The notes: generated by a model from the sequence alone, not told the origin. A stretch of DNA of 64,000 nucleotides from LMUY01 sp964244585 (GCA_964244585.1 CAXTJM010000002.1:62001-126000); one strand, 5' to 3'. Positions 52,810 to 61,615 are shown, counted from the first letter of the stretch. Made by a program: numbers and translations.

Positions 52810-53007
52810 CTAGACGCGCCTGGACAGGACCACCAGGACGACCCCGACCAGCGCCGTTCCCAGCCCGCGCCAAATCCAGCCGCTTTGGTCGATCATGAAG
52901 CTGCTGGCGGGTTACGGGAAATACCCCGACCCCTGTCCCATCCATACCAGTCCGGTGAGGATCGCAAGCGCCCCGAAGCCGACGAGCAGCGCCCTGGTGA
53001 TCGTCAT
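52810..53007 (-). pseudogene. Small two-helix membrane protein gene interrupted by an in-frame TAA
   Basis: Reading from ATG 53007 gives MTITRALLVGFGALAILTGL, then VWMGQGSGYFP, then TAA (52914-52912). The same frame continues as PASSFMIDQSGWIWRGLG plus a second hydrophobic helix, ending in SRRV and TAG at 52810. Small bacterial proteins with the order helix, GQG-GYFP-Y-PASSFMI, helix are common, so a Tyr codon (TAC/TAT) has very probably become TAA by one base change. Without read-through only 31 residues are made. It lies between a MetX-like gene (opposite strand) and the GST gene, 5 bp from the GST stop. Confidence 0.7.
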
Positions 53008-53012
53008 GCGCG

Positions 53013-53630
53013 CTATTTCAGCACGTGGTAGGGGCCGCCGCGTGCCAGCGCAGCCGCATAGGCCGGCCGGGCATGGATGCGCTCCAGGTAGGCGATGATG
53101 CCCGGGAAGGGTTCCGCCCCGCCCCGGGCCAACGCGGCCTCCAGGGGATAGGACATCATGATGTCCGCCACGCTTAGCTCACCGCCTGCCAGGAAGGGCC
53201 CATCCCCCAGCTCGGCCTGCACGTAGCCGAGAATTATGGCGATCTGGCTGTCGGCCCGCGCCATCACGGCGGACGCCGCGTCGCCGATGCGCCGGGCATA
53301 GAGTTTCAGCAGCAGCGGCGTCATCGCCGATCCCTCGGCGAAATGCACCCAAAAGCCCGCGCGCCGCCGCTCCGTCGTGCCAGGCGGGCGCAAGCCGCCA
53401 TATTGCTCGGCGAGATAGTCCACGATGGCGCCGGACTCCGCCAGCACCAGGCTGCCATCCTCGATGACGGGCGACTTGCCGAGCGGATGCACGGCCATCA
53501 GCGCCGGCGGCGCGAGCATCGTCGTGGTATCCCGTTCGTAGCGCCGGACCTCGTACTCGACGTCCAGTTCCTCCAGCATCCACAGGATGCGCTGGCTCCG
53601 GCTGTCGTTCAGGTGGTGGACGATCAGCAT
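53013..53630 (-). CDS. Glutathione S-transferase
   Basis: 205 residues. The thioredoxin-like N-terminal domain shows LIVHHLNDSRSQRILWMLEE (with the Ser-Arg-Ser start of helix 1), HPLGKSPVIEDGSLVLAES (the cis-Pro strip and the glutathione-binding E-S) and IVDYLAEQYG. The helical C-terminal domain includes GELSVADIMMSYPLEAAL. It conjugates or reduces substrates with glutathione in the cytoplasm. ATG 53630 overlaps the DUF2237 stop by 7 bp. Confidence 0.94.
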   Translation of the reverse strand: MLIVHHLNDSRSQRILWMLEELDVEYEVRRYERDTTTMLAPPALMAVHPLGKSPVIEDGSLVLAESGAIVDYLAEQYGGLRPPGTTERRRAGFWVHFAEGSAMTPLLLKLYARRIGDAASAVMARADSQIAIILGYVQAELGDGPFLAGGELSVADIMMSYPLEAALARGGAEPFPGIIAYLERIHARPAYAAALARGGPYHVLK

Positions 53631-54016
53631 TGCGCGGCGTGCCGTTCCAGATCCTCCAGGCTGCAATGGCGCAGCGCGGCTTCCTCGGTCGCCTCCAGCG
53701 TCACCAGCGGGGCACAGCCGGCGGCCAGTGCCTCCTGCCAGCGCGGGGCGCACAGACACCATCGGTCGCCGGGCTCAAGGCCGGGAAAGTCGAATTCCGG
53801 CCGCGGGGTGGACAGATCGTTGCCTTGCGCGGCGCTGAACCGTAGGAACTCGGCGGTCATCACCGCGCAGACGGTATGGCTGCCGGCATCCTCCGGACCG
53901 GTGTTGCAGCAGCCATCGCGGTAGAACCCGGTGAGGGGCTCGCTGGAACACGGTTGCAGCCGCCCGCCCAATACGTTGCGGCCGGGTGGCCGCCCGCCGG
54001 TCTCGTCAAACGGCAT
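53624..54016 (-). CDS. DUF2237 family protein
   Basis: 130 residues with the full family signature: RNVLGGRLQPCSSEPLTGFY, RDGCCNTGPEDAGSHTVCAV, MTAEFLRFSAAQGNDLSTPR and GDRWCLCAPRWQEAL. The Cys-rich CCN and WCLC strips are strongly conserved across bacteria and eukaryotes, yet the function is unknown. It overlaps the 3' end of the Fsr-like MFS gene by 11 bp and the GST start by 7 bp. Confidence 0.92.
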   Translation of the reverse strand: MPFDETGGRPPGRNVLGGRLQPCSSEPLTGFYRDGCCNTGPEDAGSHTVCAVMTAEFLRFSAAQGNDLSTPRPEFDFPGLEPGDRWCLCAPRWQEALAAGCAPLVTLEATEEAALRHCSLEDLERHAAQC

Positions 54017-55238
54017 GGCGCGGCCTCTCGATGTTGGGCAGGAATGCTGTCAGCAGCCCGATCGCGGGCAGGAAGGCGCAAATTCGGTACACCGCCGTGA
54101 TGCCGATATGGTCGGCCATCTGGCCCAGGACCGCGGCGCCCAGGCCGCCCATGCCGAACGCGAAGCCGAAGAACAGGCCCGACACGGTACCGATGCGGCC
54201 GGGCATCAGCTCCTGCGCGTAGACCAGGATGGCGGAGAAGGCGGAGGACAGGATCAACCCGATCGGGATGGTCAGCACCACGGTCCAGAACAGGTTGGCG
54301 TACGGCAATGCCAGGGTGAACGGCAGCACGCCCAGGATCGAGACCCAGATCACGTATTTGCGGCCGATCCAGTCGCCGATCGGGCCACCAGCCAGCGTGC
54401 CCAACGCGAACGCGCCGAGGTAGATGAACAGGTCGACCTGCGCCGTCTGCACCGGCACGTGGAACCGGTCGATCAGGTAGAAGGTGTAGTAGGTGGACAG
54501 GCTGGCCGTGTAGAAATACTTCGAGAAGATCAGCACCAGCAGGACGCAGACGGCCAGCACCACCCGGCGCTGCGGGAGGTCCGACGTGGCGAGGCTGGTG
54601 CGCCGGACACGGGCACGATCGCCGACGGCGGTGCCGTACCACCGTCCGACGCCGTACAGTACCGCGATCCCGAGCAGCGCCAGCACGGCGAAGATCGCCA
54701 CGCTGCCCTGGCCATGCGGCATCACGACGAAGGCGGCCGCCAGTGGCCCCAGCGCCTGGCCGCCATTGCCGCCCACCTGGAACACGGATTGTGCCAGCCC
54801 GTGCCGGCCACCGGACGCCATCCGGGCCACGCGGGAGGATTCCGGATGAAACACCGACGACCCCATGCCGACCAGCGCGGCCGCCAGCAGCAGCATCGGA
54901 TAACTATGCGCGCGTGACAGCAGCAGCAGCCCCACCAGCGTGAACCCCATGCCGACCGGCAGCGAGAACGGCATGGGCCGCCGATCGGTGAAGGTGCCGA
55001 CCACCGGCTGCAGCAGCGAGGCGGTGATCTGGAAGGTCAGCGTCAGGAACCCGATCTGCGCGAAGCTCAGGCCATAATTCACCTTCAGCAGCGGGTAGAT
55101 CGATGGGATGAGCGACTGGATGAGGTCGTTCAGCAGGTGGGAGAAGCTGATCGCCAGCAGGACAGGCAGCACCAGGACCCGGGCCGGGCTGATCCCGACA
55201 ACAGGCTTCAGCTCGGCGGGCGCCACGCGGACGTTCAT
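54006..55238 (-). CDS. MFS transporter, fosmidomycin-resistance (Fsr) type
   Basis: 410 residues with 12 predicted transmembrane helices. Typical Fsr features: SFSHLLNDLIQSLIPSIYPL at the N-terminus, VVGTFTDRRPMPFSLPVGMG, and GSSVFHPESSRVARMASGGR in the first half. The second half has GGPIGDWIGRKYVIWVSILG (motif A repeat). Members export fosmidomycin and similar small compounds. It is the first gene of a minus-strand set with DUF2237 and GST. Confidence 0.94.
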   Translation of the reverse strand: MNVRVAPAELKPVVGISPARVLVLPVLLAISFSHLLNDLIQSLIPSIYPLLKVNYGLSFAQIGFLTLTFQITASLLQPVVGTFTDRRPMPFSLPVGMGFTLVGLLLLSRAHSYPMLLLAAALVGMGSSVFHPESSRVARMASGGRHGLAQSVFQVGGNGGQALGPLAAAFVVMPHGQGSVAIFAVLALLGIAVLYGVGRWYGTAVGDRARVRRTSLATSDLPQRRVVLAVCVLLVLIFSKYFYTASLSTYYTFYLIDRFHVPVQTAQVDLFIYLGAFALGTLAGGPIGDWIGRKYVIWVSILGVLPFTLALPYANLFWTVVLTIPIGLILSSAFSAILVYAQELMPGRIGTVSGLFFGFAFGMGGLGAAVLGQMADHIGITAVYRICAFLPAIGLLTAFLPNIERPRHAV

Positions 55239-55265
55239 GCGACAGCTCCGGGCATCATCCCTCCG

Positions 55266-55688
55266 TCAGACGCCGAGGCGCCGGCTTTGCAGTATTTCGC
55301 AGGCGATGATCCGCCAGGACCCGTCTGCCTCTCGTTCCATCGTATACCGCGCCGTGTAGGGGAGGCCATCCGGTCCGATCAGCTCCACAGTCTGCACGAT
55401 GCCATCGTCCTCCTGGCCGAGCCCGGCGAACTCCACGGAATGCGGCCTGTAAACAGGTGCGTAGCCGCGGCGGACCATGGCCAGGAAATTGTCGGCCGTG
55501 CCGAAGACGCCCTGGGTTGACGGTGCCGCATAGCCGAACGCCCCCGCCGCGTCGTCACGCCGGAAGGCGTCGATCTGGTCGGTGATGACCGAGCGGATGG
55601 TGGCGGCATCCTGGTCCGATACGTCGCCGGCGAGCACAGGACTGCAAAGCCAGGCGAGCAGCATGACCGTGGTAAGCAGGACGCGCAT
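55266..55688 (-). CDS. DUF4864 domain protein, secreted
   Basis: 140 residues. The signal peptide MRVLLTTVMLLAWLCSPVLA is followed by a DUF4864 domain: IRSVITDQIDAFRRDDAAGA, FGYAAPSTQGVFG, FLAMVRRGYAPVYRP and SWRIIACEILQS. The fold is probably related to SnoaL/NTF2-like cone proteins. Function unknown. ATG 55688 is preferred to the in-frame TTG at 55703 since it begins the signal peptide and has GAGGAA upstream. Confidence 0.88.
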   Translation of the reverse strand: MRVLLTTVMLLAWLCSPVLAGDVSDQDAATIRSVITDQIDAFRRDDAAGAFGYAAPSTQGVFGTADNFLAMVRRGYAPVYRPHSVEFAGLGQEDDGIVQTVELIGPDGLPYTARYTMEREADGSWRIIACEILQSRRLGV

Positions 55689-55830
55689 GTCATCGTTCCT
55701 CAATACCCATAGGATACGGCAATACGGCTGAAATGGTTGCGCTGGTCAGCCGACACCCGTCACTCCATGCCCGGCGCACGACTTTGCTACATGGCTTGTT
55801 TGCAATGTTGCACTGCACCATATCGGACCC

Positions 55831-56865
55831 ATGGAAATCCTCGGGCTGCCGAAGCTGCGCGTCAACCTATCCGACTTGACCCGAATGCGGCGGTCTTGGG
55901 GCAAGCTGATGCCGTCTCCCGGTGTCACCGTGGATGACGGGAAGCTGGAGGAGGTCACCGGCTTCGGCAGCAATCCAGGCGGGCTCCGGATGCTCCGGTT
56001 CGTGCCGGCGGACCTGCCGCCGGGGGCGCCACTGGTCGTGGTGCTGCACGGCTGCACGCAACACGCCGCCGGCTTCGCGGAGGGAACCGGCTGGTGCACC
56101 CTGGCCGCGCGCCATGGCTTCGCCGTGCTGCTGCCGGAGCAATCCAGGTCCAACAATGCAAATACCTGTTTCAACTGGTTCGAGCCCGGCGACGTGACGC
56201 GGGGCGCGGGCGAGGTCGCATCGATCCGCAACATGGTGGCCCGCATGCAGGCGGACCGGCGCATCGACCCCGCCCGCGTGTTCGTCACCGGGCTGTCGGC
56301 CGGCGGCGCGATGGCGTCGGCGCTGTTGGCCACCTACCCCGATGTATTCGCGGCCGGCGCGATCGTTGCCGGGCTGCCGTACCGTTGCGCCACGACGGTG
56401 TCGGAGGCGCTCGGAGCGATGCGGCACTGCCCGGCACATGCTGCCAGGCAATGGGGAGACCTGGTGCGGCAGGCCAGCCCGTCGCCGCAGCGCAAGCCGA
56501 TCGTCTCGATCTGGCACGGCGATGCCGACGCCACCGTGTCGGTCGGCAACGCTGCGGAGCATGCCAAGCAATGGTGCGACGTGCACGGCCTGCGGGAGCA
56601 GGATGCCGTGGCCGACCGGGTGGACGGCGTGGCGCACCAGGCATGGCACGACACCGCAGGGACGGTGCGTGTCGAGCTGTACACCGTGCATGGCCTCGGC
56701 CATGGCACCCCGATCGACCCGCGCGGTGCGGGCGACCGTGGCGTGGGCAAGGCGATGCCGTACATCCTAGATGTCGGCGTGTCCTCCACCTGGCGCATCG
56801 CCCGGAGCTGGGGGCTGGTGCCGGCAGCCGACCTTATGCGGCAACGCGAGGCCGTGCTGCCCTAG
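55831..56865 (+). CDS. PHB depolymerase-family esterase
   Basis: 344 residues. The catalytic domain shows LVVVLHGCTQHAAGFAEGTG (oxyanion region), FVTGLSAGGAMASAL (nucleophile Ser156), WHGDADATVSVGNA (Asp) and VHGLGHGTPI (His). This is the LpqC/PHB-depolymerase (type 2) esterase family, including feruloyl and acetylxylan esterases. No clear signal peptide; the N-terminus is MEILGLPKLRVNLSDL, as in intracellular members. It could attack polyhydroxybutyrate or ester groups on polysaccharides. It is convergent with ybaB. Confidence 0.9.
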   Translation: MEILGLPKLRVNLSDLTRMRRSWGKLMPSPGVTVDDGKLEEVTGFGSNPGGLRMLRFVPADLPPGAPLVVVLHGCTQHAAGFAEGTGWCTLAARHGFAVLLPEQSRSNNANTCFNWFEPGDVTRGAGEVASIRNMVARMQADRRIDPARVFVTGLSAGGAMASALLATYPDVFAAGAIVAGLPYRCATTVSEALGAMRHCPAHAARQWGDLVRQASPSPQRKPIVSIWHGDADATVSVGNAAEHAKQWCDVHGLREQDAVADRVDGVAHQAWHDTAGTVRVELYTVHGLGHGTPIDPRGAGDRGVGKAMPYILDVGVSSTWRIARSWGLVPAADLMRQREAVLP

Positions 56866-56874
56866 GCGTGCGGG

Positions 56875-57198
56875 CTAGAACGGCAGCTTCAGCCCACCGG
56901 GCAGCGACATGCCGCCGGTGACTTTCTCCATCTCTTCGGCGGTCTGCGCCTCCAGCTTGCGGCGGGCGTCGGCATGGGCTGCCAGCAGGAGGTCTTCGAC
57001 CATCTCGGCTTCTGCCGGGTCGAGCAGCTTGGGGTCGAGCTTGACCCGCTTCAGGTCGCCCTTACCCGACAGCGTCACGTGCACCATGCCGGCGCCGGAG
57101 CTTCCGCCGATCTCCATCGCCTCGAGTTTGGCCTGCATCTCGGCCATCTTGGATTGCATCTGGCTGGCCTGCTTCATCAACCCGGCAAGGTTCTTCAT
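56875..57198 (-). CDS. ybaB: YbaB/EbfC nucleoid-associated protein
   Basis: 107 residues. KNLAGLMKQASQMQSKMAEM starts the N-terminal helix; the central strip MVHVTLSGKGDLKRVKLDP and the C-terminal helix LLLAAHADARRKLEAQTAEE follow, exactly as in YbaB/EbfC. It is a small dimeric DNA-binding protein. It lies 3 bp downstream of dnaX, the classic dnaX-ybaB arrangement. Confidence 0.96.
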   Translation of the reverse strand: MKNLAGLMKQASQMQSKMAEMQAKLEAMEIGGSSGAGMVHVTLSGKGDLKRVKLDPKLLDPAEAEMVEDLLLAAHADARRKLEAQTAEEMEKVTGGMSLPGGLKLPF

Positions 57199-57201
57199 CG
57201 T

Positions 57202-59052
57202 CTAGTCCTCCATCATGTCGGCCGGCTCGGCGTCCGGCGGGGCGAAGTCGGGCATGTCGGGCTCGCCCAGGGCCATCGGCGCGGCGGGCAGACCATATTC
57301 GTCAAGCGAACTGTCTTGCACCTTGCCGATGGTTGCACCCGGGAATGCATCCAGGATGGCGCGCACCAGCGGATGGTCGGACGCGGCGTGGCGGCGCGCC
57401 ACGTCGGCTGCCTGGCCCTGCTCGCCGATCGTGGGCTCCCCCGGTGCGGTGGACAGGGCGATGGTCCAGCGCGTACCGGTCTCTGCCAGCAGCAGGGCGG
57501 CTAGGCGCGGCGCCAGGTCGCGCGGGGCCGCGGGCTCCGGACGCAATTCCAGCACTCCCGGCGCGAAACGGACCAGGTGCACGGAGTGGCGCAGGTGGCT
57601 GTGCAGCGTCGGATCCCGCCCCGAGCAGAGCGCCACCACATCGCGGAAGCCCAGCGGGCGCAAGGCCGCGTCCACGGCCGCAGCGGGCGCCGGGGCCACC
57701 ATGCCGCCACCAGCCATCGCGCGTGCGCCGCCGCCCGGCGGCGGGCCAGGCGGCAGGCGCGGCGCCGCGCCGCCATCCGCCGTCAGCCGCCGAACCAGTT
57801 CGCCGGGCGGCGGGACGTCGGCGACATGGCACAGGCGGATCAGCACCATCTCCGCCGCGGCGCGACGGTCGGGCGCGGAGTCCACCTCGGTGAGGCCCTT
57901 CAACAACATCTGCCAGGCGCGGCTGAGCACCGGGATGGAAAGCTGGTCTGCCAGCGCCGCCCCCCGGGTGCGTTCGGCCTCCGGCAGCGCGGCGCCGTCG
58001 CGCAGGGTCGGGACGGACCGCAGCCGGGTCAGCATATGGACCAGTTCGACCAGGTCGGTCAGCACCGTGCCCAGGTCGGCGCCGAAGGCGTGGGCGCGGT
58101 CGGTGATCTCCAGCGCCGCGCGCACGTTGCCGGCGGCGACGGCCTCCATCAACTCGAACACTATCTGGCGGTCGGCCAGGCCCAGCATGTCGGCGACTTC
58201 GGCGGCGGTAACCTCCGTGCCGTCCATGCGGGCGATGGCCTGGTCCAGCAGGCTCAACCCGTCCCGGGCGGAGCCGTCGGCGGCGCGCGCGATCAGGTCC
58301 ATGGCGGCTGGGGCGACGGCCACCTGCTCGGCCGCGGCCACGCGGGTGAACAGCCCGGCAAGCTCGGCCGCCGAGATACGCCGCAGGTCGAAGCGCTGGC
58401 AGCGCGACAGCACGGTGATCGGCACCTTGCGGATCTCGGTGGTGGCGAAGATGAAGGTGATGTGCGGTGGCGGCTCCTCCAGCGTCTTCAACAGGGCGTT
58501 GAAGGCCTGCGTGGTCAGCATGTGAACTTCGTCGAGGATGAAGACCTTGGTGCGGGCCTGCATCGGCTTGTAGCGCACCGCCTCGATGATCTCGCGCGCG
58601 TCGTCCACCTTGTTGCGGGTGGCGGCGTCCATCTCGATCACGTCGGGGTGCCGGTCGGCCAGGATGGCGGTGCAGTTCGGGCACACGCCGCACGGCGTCG
58701 CGGTGGGGCCGCCCTGGCCGTCCGGGCCGATACAATTCAGCGCGCGGGCGATGATGCGCGCGGCGGTGGTCTTGCCCACGCCGCGCACGCCGGTGAGCAT
58801 GAAGGCGTGGGCGATGCGGTTCAGGGCGAAGGCATTGCGCAGCGTGCGCACCATCACATCCTGGCCGATCAGGTCCTCGAACCGGGTGGGCCGGTATTTC
58901 CGCGCCAGCACGCGGTACGGGGTGGCCTTCGCGGGGGCGGGCGCATCGCCGAACAGGCCAGCGCCCTCGACGGGCGGCGATGGCAGGCTGTCCTGCCCGT
59001 GGCGGTCGAGGGATGCCTCGTCGGCCGGCGCATCTCCAAACAGGCCAGACAT
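57202..59052 (-). CDS. dnaX: DNA polymerase III subunit gamma/tau
   Basis: 616 residues. The AAA+ clamp-loader core starts near residue 45: VLARKYRPTRFEDLIGQDVM, Walker A GVRGVGKTTAA, zinc-binding Cys cluster ending CGVCPNC, Walker B KVFILDEVHML, sensor-1 FATTEIRKVPITVLSRCQRF. A Pro/Gly-rich linker and a tau-type C-terminus follow. It loads the sliding clamp in replication. ATG 59052 is chosen: the longer frame to GTG 59115 would lie inside the SRP RNA gene. The first 40 residues contain a duplicated GLFGDAPA. Confidence 0.96.
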   Translation of the reverse strand: MSGLFGDAPADEASLDRHGQDSLPSPPVEGAGLFGDAPAPAKATPYRVLARKYRPTRFEDLIGQDVMVRTLRNAFALNRIAHAFMLTGVRGVGKTTAARIIARALNCIGPDGQGGPTATPCGVCPNCTAILADRHPDVIEMDAATRNKVDDAREIIEAVRYKPMQARTKVFILDEVHMLTTQAFNALLKTLEEPPPHITFIFATTEIRKVPITVLSRCQRFDLRRISAAELAGLFTRVAAAEQVAVAPAAMDLIARAADGSARDGLSLLDQAIARMDGTEVTAAEVADMLGLADRQIVFELMEAVAAGNVRAALEITDRAHAFGADLGTVLTDLVELVHMLTRLRSVPTLRDGAALPEAERTRGAALADQLSIPVLSRAWQMLLKGLTEVDSAPDRRAAAEMVLIRLCHVADVPPPGELVRRLTADGGAAPRLPPGPPPGGGARAMAGGGMVAPAPAAAVDAALRPLGFRDVVALCSGRDPTLHSHLRHSVHLVRFAPGVLELRPEPAAPRDLAPRLAALLLAETGTRWTIALSTAPGEPTIGEQGQAADVARRHAASDHPLVRAILDAFPGATIGKVQDSSLDEYGLPAAPMALGEPDMPDFAPPDAEPADMMED

Positions 59053-59082
59053 CAGCCGCGCCAGGCCTCCTTGCAGATGGGT

Positions 59083-59177
59083 GGGGAACCGGACCACGAC
59101 CCGGGCGGAACTCACTGCGGCTGCTTCCTTCCGGACCTGACCGGGTTGGCAAGGCGACCGTCCGCAACCGGCTCCCC
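59083..59177 (-). ncRNA. ffs: Signal recognition particle RNA, small bacterial (4.5S) type
   Basis: The minus strand contains the conserved SRP core GGTCAGGTCCGGAAGGAAGC followed by AGCC, the most invariant part of domain IV that binds Ffh. Its flanks pair: 5' GGGGAGCCGG (59177-59168) with 3' CCGGTTCCCC (59092-59083), closing a hairpin of about 95 nt, as in 4.5S RNA. It sits directly upstream of dnaX on the same strand. Exact ends are taken from the terminal stem and may be off by a few bases. Confidence 0.92.
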
Positions 59178-59266
59178 GAGGGAGCTATATCACGGAGTGA
59201 GGGGGGTCGGGCAAGGCGATCGCGGGAGTTGCCGGCCGTCCGGCCGCGTGCCACGGTCCGCCGCCT

Positions 59267-60175
59267 ATGAACACCATCACGCCCGGCCGGCCCAACCCCT
59301 ATACCGGCAGCCCCTTGGACCGCGCGTCCCACCTCCGGACGGACGAGGCCTGGATCGCCGAGGCGCTGGCCGACCCGGCCACCCGGTTCGTGCCCCTCTG
59401 GCGCGGGCGCAACCTGTTCCTCACCGGCGCGGACGGCACGCCTGCCGCCGTGTTCCCGACCGGGTTGGCGACGGACGGGCATGGCTGGGCGTTCCTCGGC
59501 AATGCCGATGGCATCGCGACCTTCGCGCTGGACATGAGCGGCGTGGAGGATCCGATGCCGCTGATGCCGGAAGGTGCCGGCGAGTTCAACGAACTGCGCA
59601 CGATCGGCGCCGGCCTGCCCGCCGACCAGGCTGCCATCCTGGCGCATGCGCGCGGTCTGATGCACTGGCGCAGCCGACACCGGTTCTGCGGCGTATGCGG
59701 CGCCGCGTGCGAGCCGCACAGCGCCGGCAACGTCATGGCCTGCACCGGGTGCAAGACGCACCATTTCCCGCGCACCGACCCGGCGGTCATCATGCTGGTG
59801 ACGCGCGGCGACAAGGCCCTGCTTGGCCATTCGGCACGCTTTCCCAACAGCGTGATGTATTCCACCCTGGCCGGCTTCGTGGAGCCCGGCGAAAGCCTGG
59901 AGGAGGCGGTGGCGCGCGAGGTGCTGGAGGAATCGGGCGTGCCGGTGGCCCGCGTGCGCTATCATAGCAGCCAGCCCTGGCCGTTCCCCGCCAGCATCAT
60001 GCTGGGCTTCTACGCCGACGGTCTGGCAGAGGAGATCGTCCTGGACGAGCAGGAATTGACGGACGCGCGCTGGTTCAGCCGGGCCGAGATGAAGGATGCC
60101 AAGGCGCACGGCTTCGCCCTGCCCCGGGCCGACAGCATCGCGCGACGGCTGATCGAGGATTGGCTCGCATCATGA
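59267..60175 (+). CDS. nudC: NAD(+) diphosphatase NudC
   Basis: 302 residues. A zinc ribbon (FCGVCGAACEPH, then MACTGCKTHHFPR) is followed by a NUDIX domain with GFVEPGESLEEAVAREVLEE and the NudC signature SQPWPFPASIMLGF. It hydrolyses NAD(H) and removes NAD caps from RNA. The gene is divergent from the SRP RNA/dnaX unit. It overlaps the small lipoprotein gene by 4 bp. Confidence 0.96.
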   Translation: MNTITPGRPNPYTGSPLDRASHLRTDEAWIAEALADPATRFVPLWRGRNLFLTGADGTPAAVFPTGLATDGHGWAFLGNADGIATFALDMSGVEDPMPLMPEGAGEFNELRTIGAGLPADQAAILAHARGLMHWRSRHRFCGVCGAACEPHSAGNVMACTGCKTHHFPRTDPAVIMLVTRGDKALLGHSARFPNSVMYSTLAGFVEPGESLEEAVAREVLEESGVPVARVRYHSSQPWPFPASIMLGFYADGLAEEIVLDEQELTDARWFSRAEMKDAKAHGFALPRADSIARRLIEDWLAS

Positions 60176-60453
60176 AGCCGCTCGGCCTGCTGCCGGTCCT
60201 GCTGGGCCTGGCGGCCTGCTCATCGCCCGACCTGGCGCCGGCGGCGTCCATTCCAGCCGCCTGCGAGGACCAGGTCTATGCCGATCCGGCGGTGAAGGAC
60301 CTGATCATCAGAAGCATGGGCAGCGACACCAACCGCCTCAACCATGTCGAGCAGTTGAAATACGCCAAAATCGACGCGGCACGTCGGTGCATGCAGTTGA
60401 AGGGCCTGGCCCCTGCCGGCGGTGGCGTGCAGCGGCCCGCGATCACCGGCTAG
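60172..60453 (+). CDS. Small putative lipoprotein
   Basis: 93 residues. The N-terminus MKPLGLLPVLLGLAACSSPD has a lipobox (LAAC) with Cys16. The mature part is short, with two further Cys, and includes LNHVEQLKYAKIDAARRCMQ. ATG 60172 overlaps the nudC stop (ATGA). I do not recognise the family. It ends 31 bp before the stop of the HlyD gene on the other strand. Confidence 0.75.
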   Translation: MKPLGLLPVLLGLAACSSPDLAPAASIPAACEDQVYADPAVKDLIIRSMGSDTNRLNHVEQLKYAKIDAARRCMQLKGLAPAGGGVQRPAITG

Positions 60454-60483
60454 AACGTGGATCGCCTTCGCAGGCAGAGGGGC

Positions 60484-61401
60484 CTACGGCGAGACCAAAC
60501 GCGAGAGCGCACCATGGGTCGAGTTGGGTGACACGGCCGGGCCGACGGTGATCGTCGCCGTCATGCCCGCTGCCAGGTGGATGGTGTCCGGCACCTGGTC
60601 GACATGGATGCGGACCGGGATGCGTTGCGCCAGCCGCACCCAGGTGAAGACCGGGCTCACGGATGCCAGGCCCTGCGCGCCCGGGTCGGTGTTGGGCGTG
60701 TTGATGCCGCGGGCGATGCTTTCGACATGGCCGTGGATCGGGTCGCGGTAGCCCATCAGTGCGGCGAGCGCCGGGTCCCCGACATGGATGCCGGACAGCT
60801 TGGTTTCCTCGAAATACCCGGCGACCCAGAAGCTGTCGCTGTCCAGGATCGAGATGTTGCGGCTGCCCGCGGTCGCATAGTCGCCCTCCCGCAGCAGCAG
60901 GTTGGTGATGAAGCCGTTGACCGGGGAGAGTACGTGGGTCCGGTCCAGGTTGATGTTGGACTGGCTCAGTTGCGCGAGGGCGGTGGCATAGGCTGCCGCC
61001 GCGACCTCCGCGCCGCTGGCATAGGTCTGCTGCTCCTCCTGCGAGGTCGACAGCGTCGTCAGCGTGTCGCGCCGTGTCGCCTCCTGCCGCTTCAGCTTCA
61101 GGTCGGCGAGCTTGCTGTTCACGTTGGCCTGGGCCATCGCCACCGCCACCTGGTAGTCCACCGGATCGACCTCGTAGAGCACGTCGCCTTTGCGCACCGA
61201 CTGGTTGTCGCCCACGTTCAGCCTGGTGATGCGGCCGGAGACTTCCGGCGCGAGGTTGACGATGTTGGCCAGCACCTGGCCGTCGCGGGTCCAGGGCCCC
61301 GTGACGTAGTGGTTCCAGATCAGCAACCCCGCGAACACCGCGGCCACGAGGATCGCGACCGTCACGCCGATGCGCAGCGCGCGGCGAGCCCGTCCGAACA
61401 T
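60484..61401 (-). CDS. HlyD family membrane fusion protein (AaeA/EmrA-like)
   Basis: 305 residues. One N-terminal helix (VTVAILVAAVFAGLLIW), then the biotinyl-lipoyl-like half motif VNLAPEVSGRITRLNVGDNQ, a short helical hairpin, and the returning VLSPVNGFITNLLLREGDYA, then a beta barrel. It is a periplasmic adaptor. It lies 15 bp after the DUF1656 gene, giving the FUSC-DUF1656-HlyD order of AaeBXA-type aromatic-acid efflux systems. Confidence 0.93.
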   Translation of the reverse strand: MFGRARRALRIGVTVAILVAAVFAGLLIWNHYVTGPWTRDGQVLANIVNLAPEVSGRITRLNVGDNQSVRKGDVLYEVDPVDYQVAVAMAQANVNSKLADLKLKRQEATRRDTLTTLSTSQEEQQTYASGAEVAAAAYATALAQLSQSNINLDRTHVLSPVNGFITNLLLREGDYATAGSRNISILDSDSFWVAGYFEETKLSGIHVGDPALAALMGYRDPIHGHVESIARGINTPNTDPGAQGLASVSPVFTWVRLAQRIPVRIHVDQVPDTIHLAAGMTATITVGPAVSPNSTHGALSRLVSP

Positions 61402-61416
61402 GACAAGCGACTCCCT

Positions 61417-61611
61417 CTATAAAAGCCCGACCAGGGCGCCCAGGATGCAGACATACAGCCCGGCATCCGCCAGAAGCGGGTTCCAGGCCCAAAGATGCAG
61501 CCGCAGGCGGATCAGCAGCCAGCGCAGCGGCAGGTAGACCACCAGGGCGCCGAACATGTAGGCGATGAGCGGCGAGAAGAACACGCCGGCGATGTCGGTC
61601 TCGCGCCACAT
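61417..61611 (-). CDS. DUF1656 small membrane protein (AaeX-like)
   Basis: 64 residues with two transmembrane helices. It starts MWRETDIAGVFFSPLIAYMF and has LRLHLWAWNPLLADAGLYVC in the second half, matching DUF1656/AaeX. ATG 61611 is chosen: the longer frame to 61683 runs into the FUSC gene with a Cys/Ala-rich stretch that is not family-like. It lies between the FUSC and HlyD genes. Confidence 0.9.
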   Translation of the reverse strand: MWRETDIAGVFFSPLIAYMFGALVVYLPLRWLLIRLRLHLWAWNPLLADAGLYVCILGALVGLL

Positions 61612-61615
61612 GCCC

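Noticed and set aside
59053..59115. N-terminal extension of dnaX to GTG 59115
   Set aside because: It lies within the SRP RNA gene and adds residues not seen in DnaX proteins.
57302..60109. Very long minus-strand open frame of over 900 codons across dnaX and nudC
   Set aside because: It is Arg/Pro/Ala-rich shadow reading; dnaX and nudC have clear family motifs in other frames.
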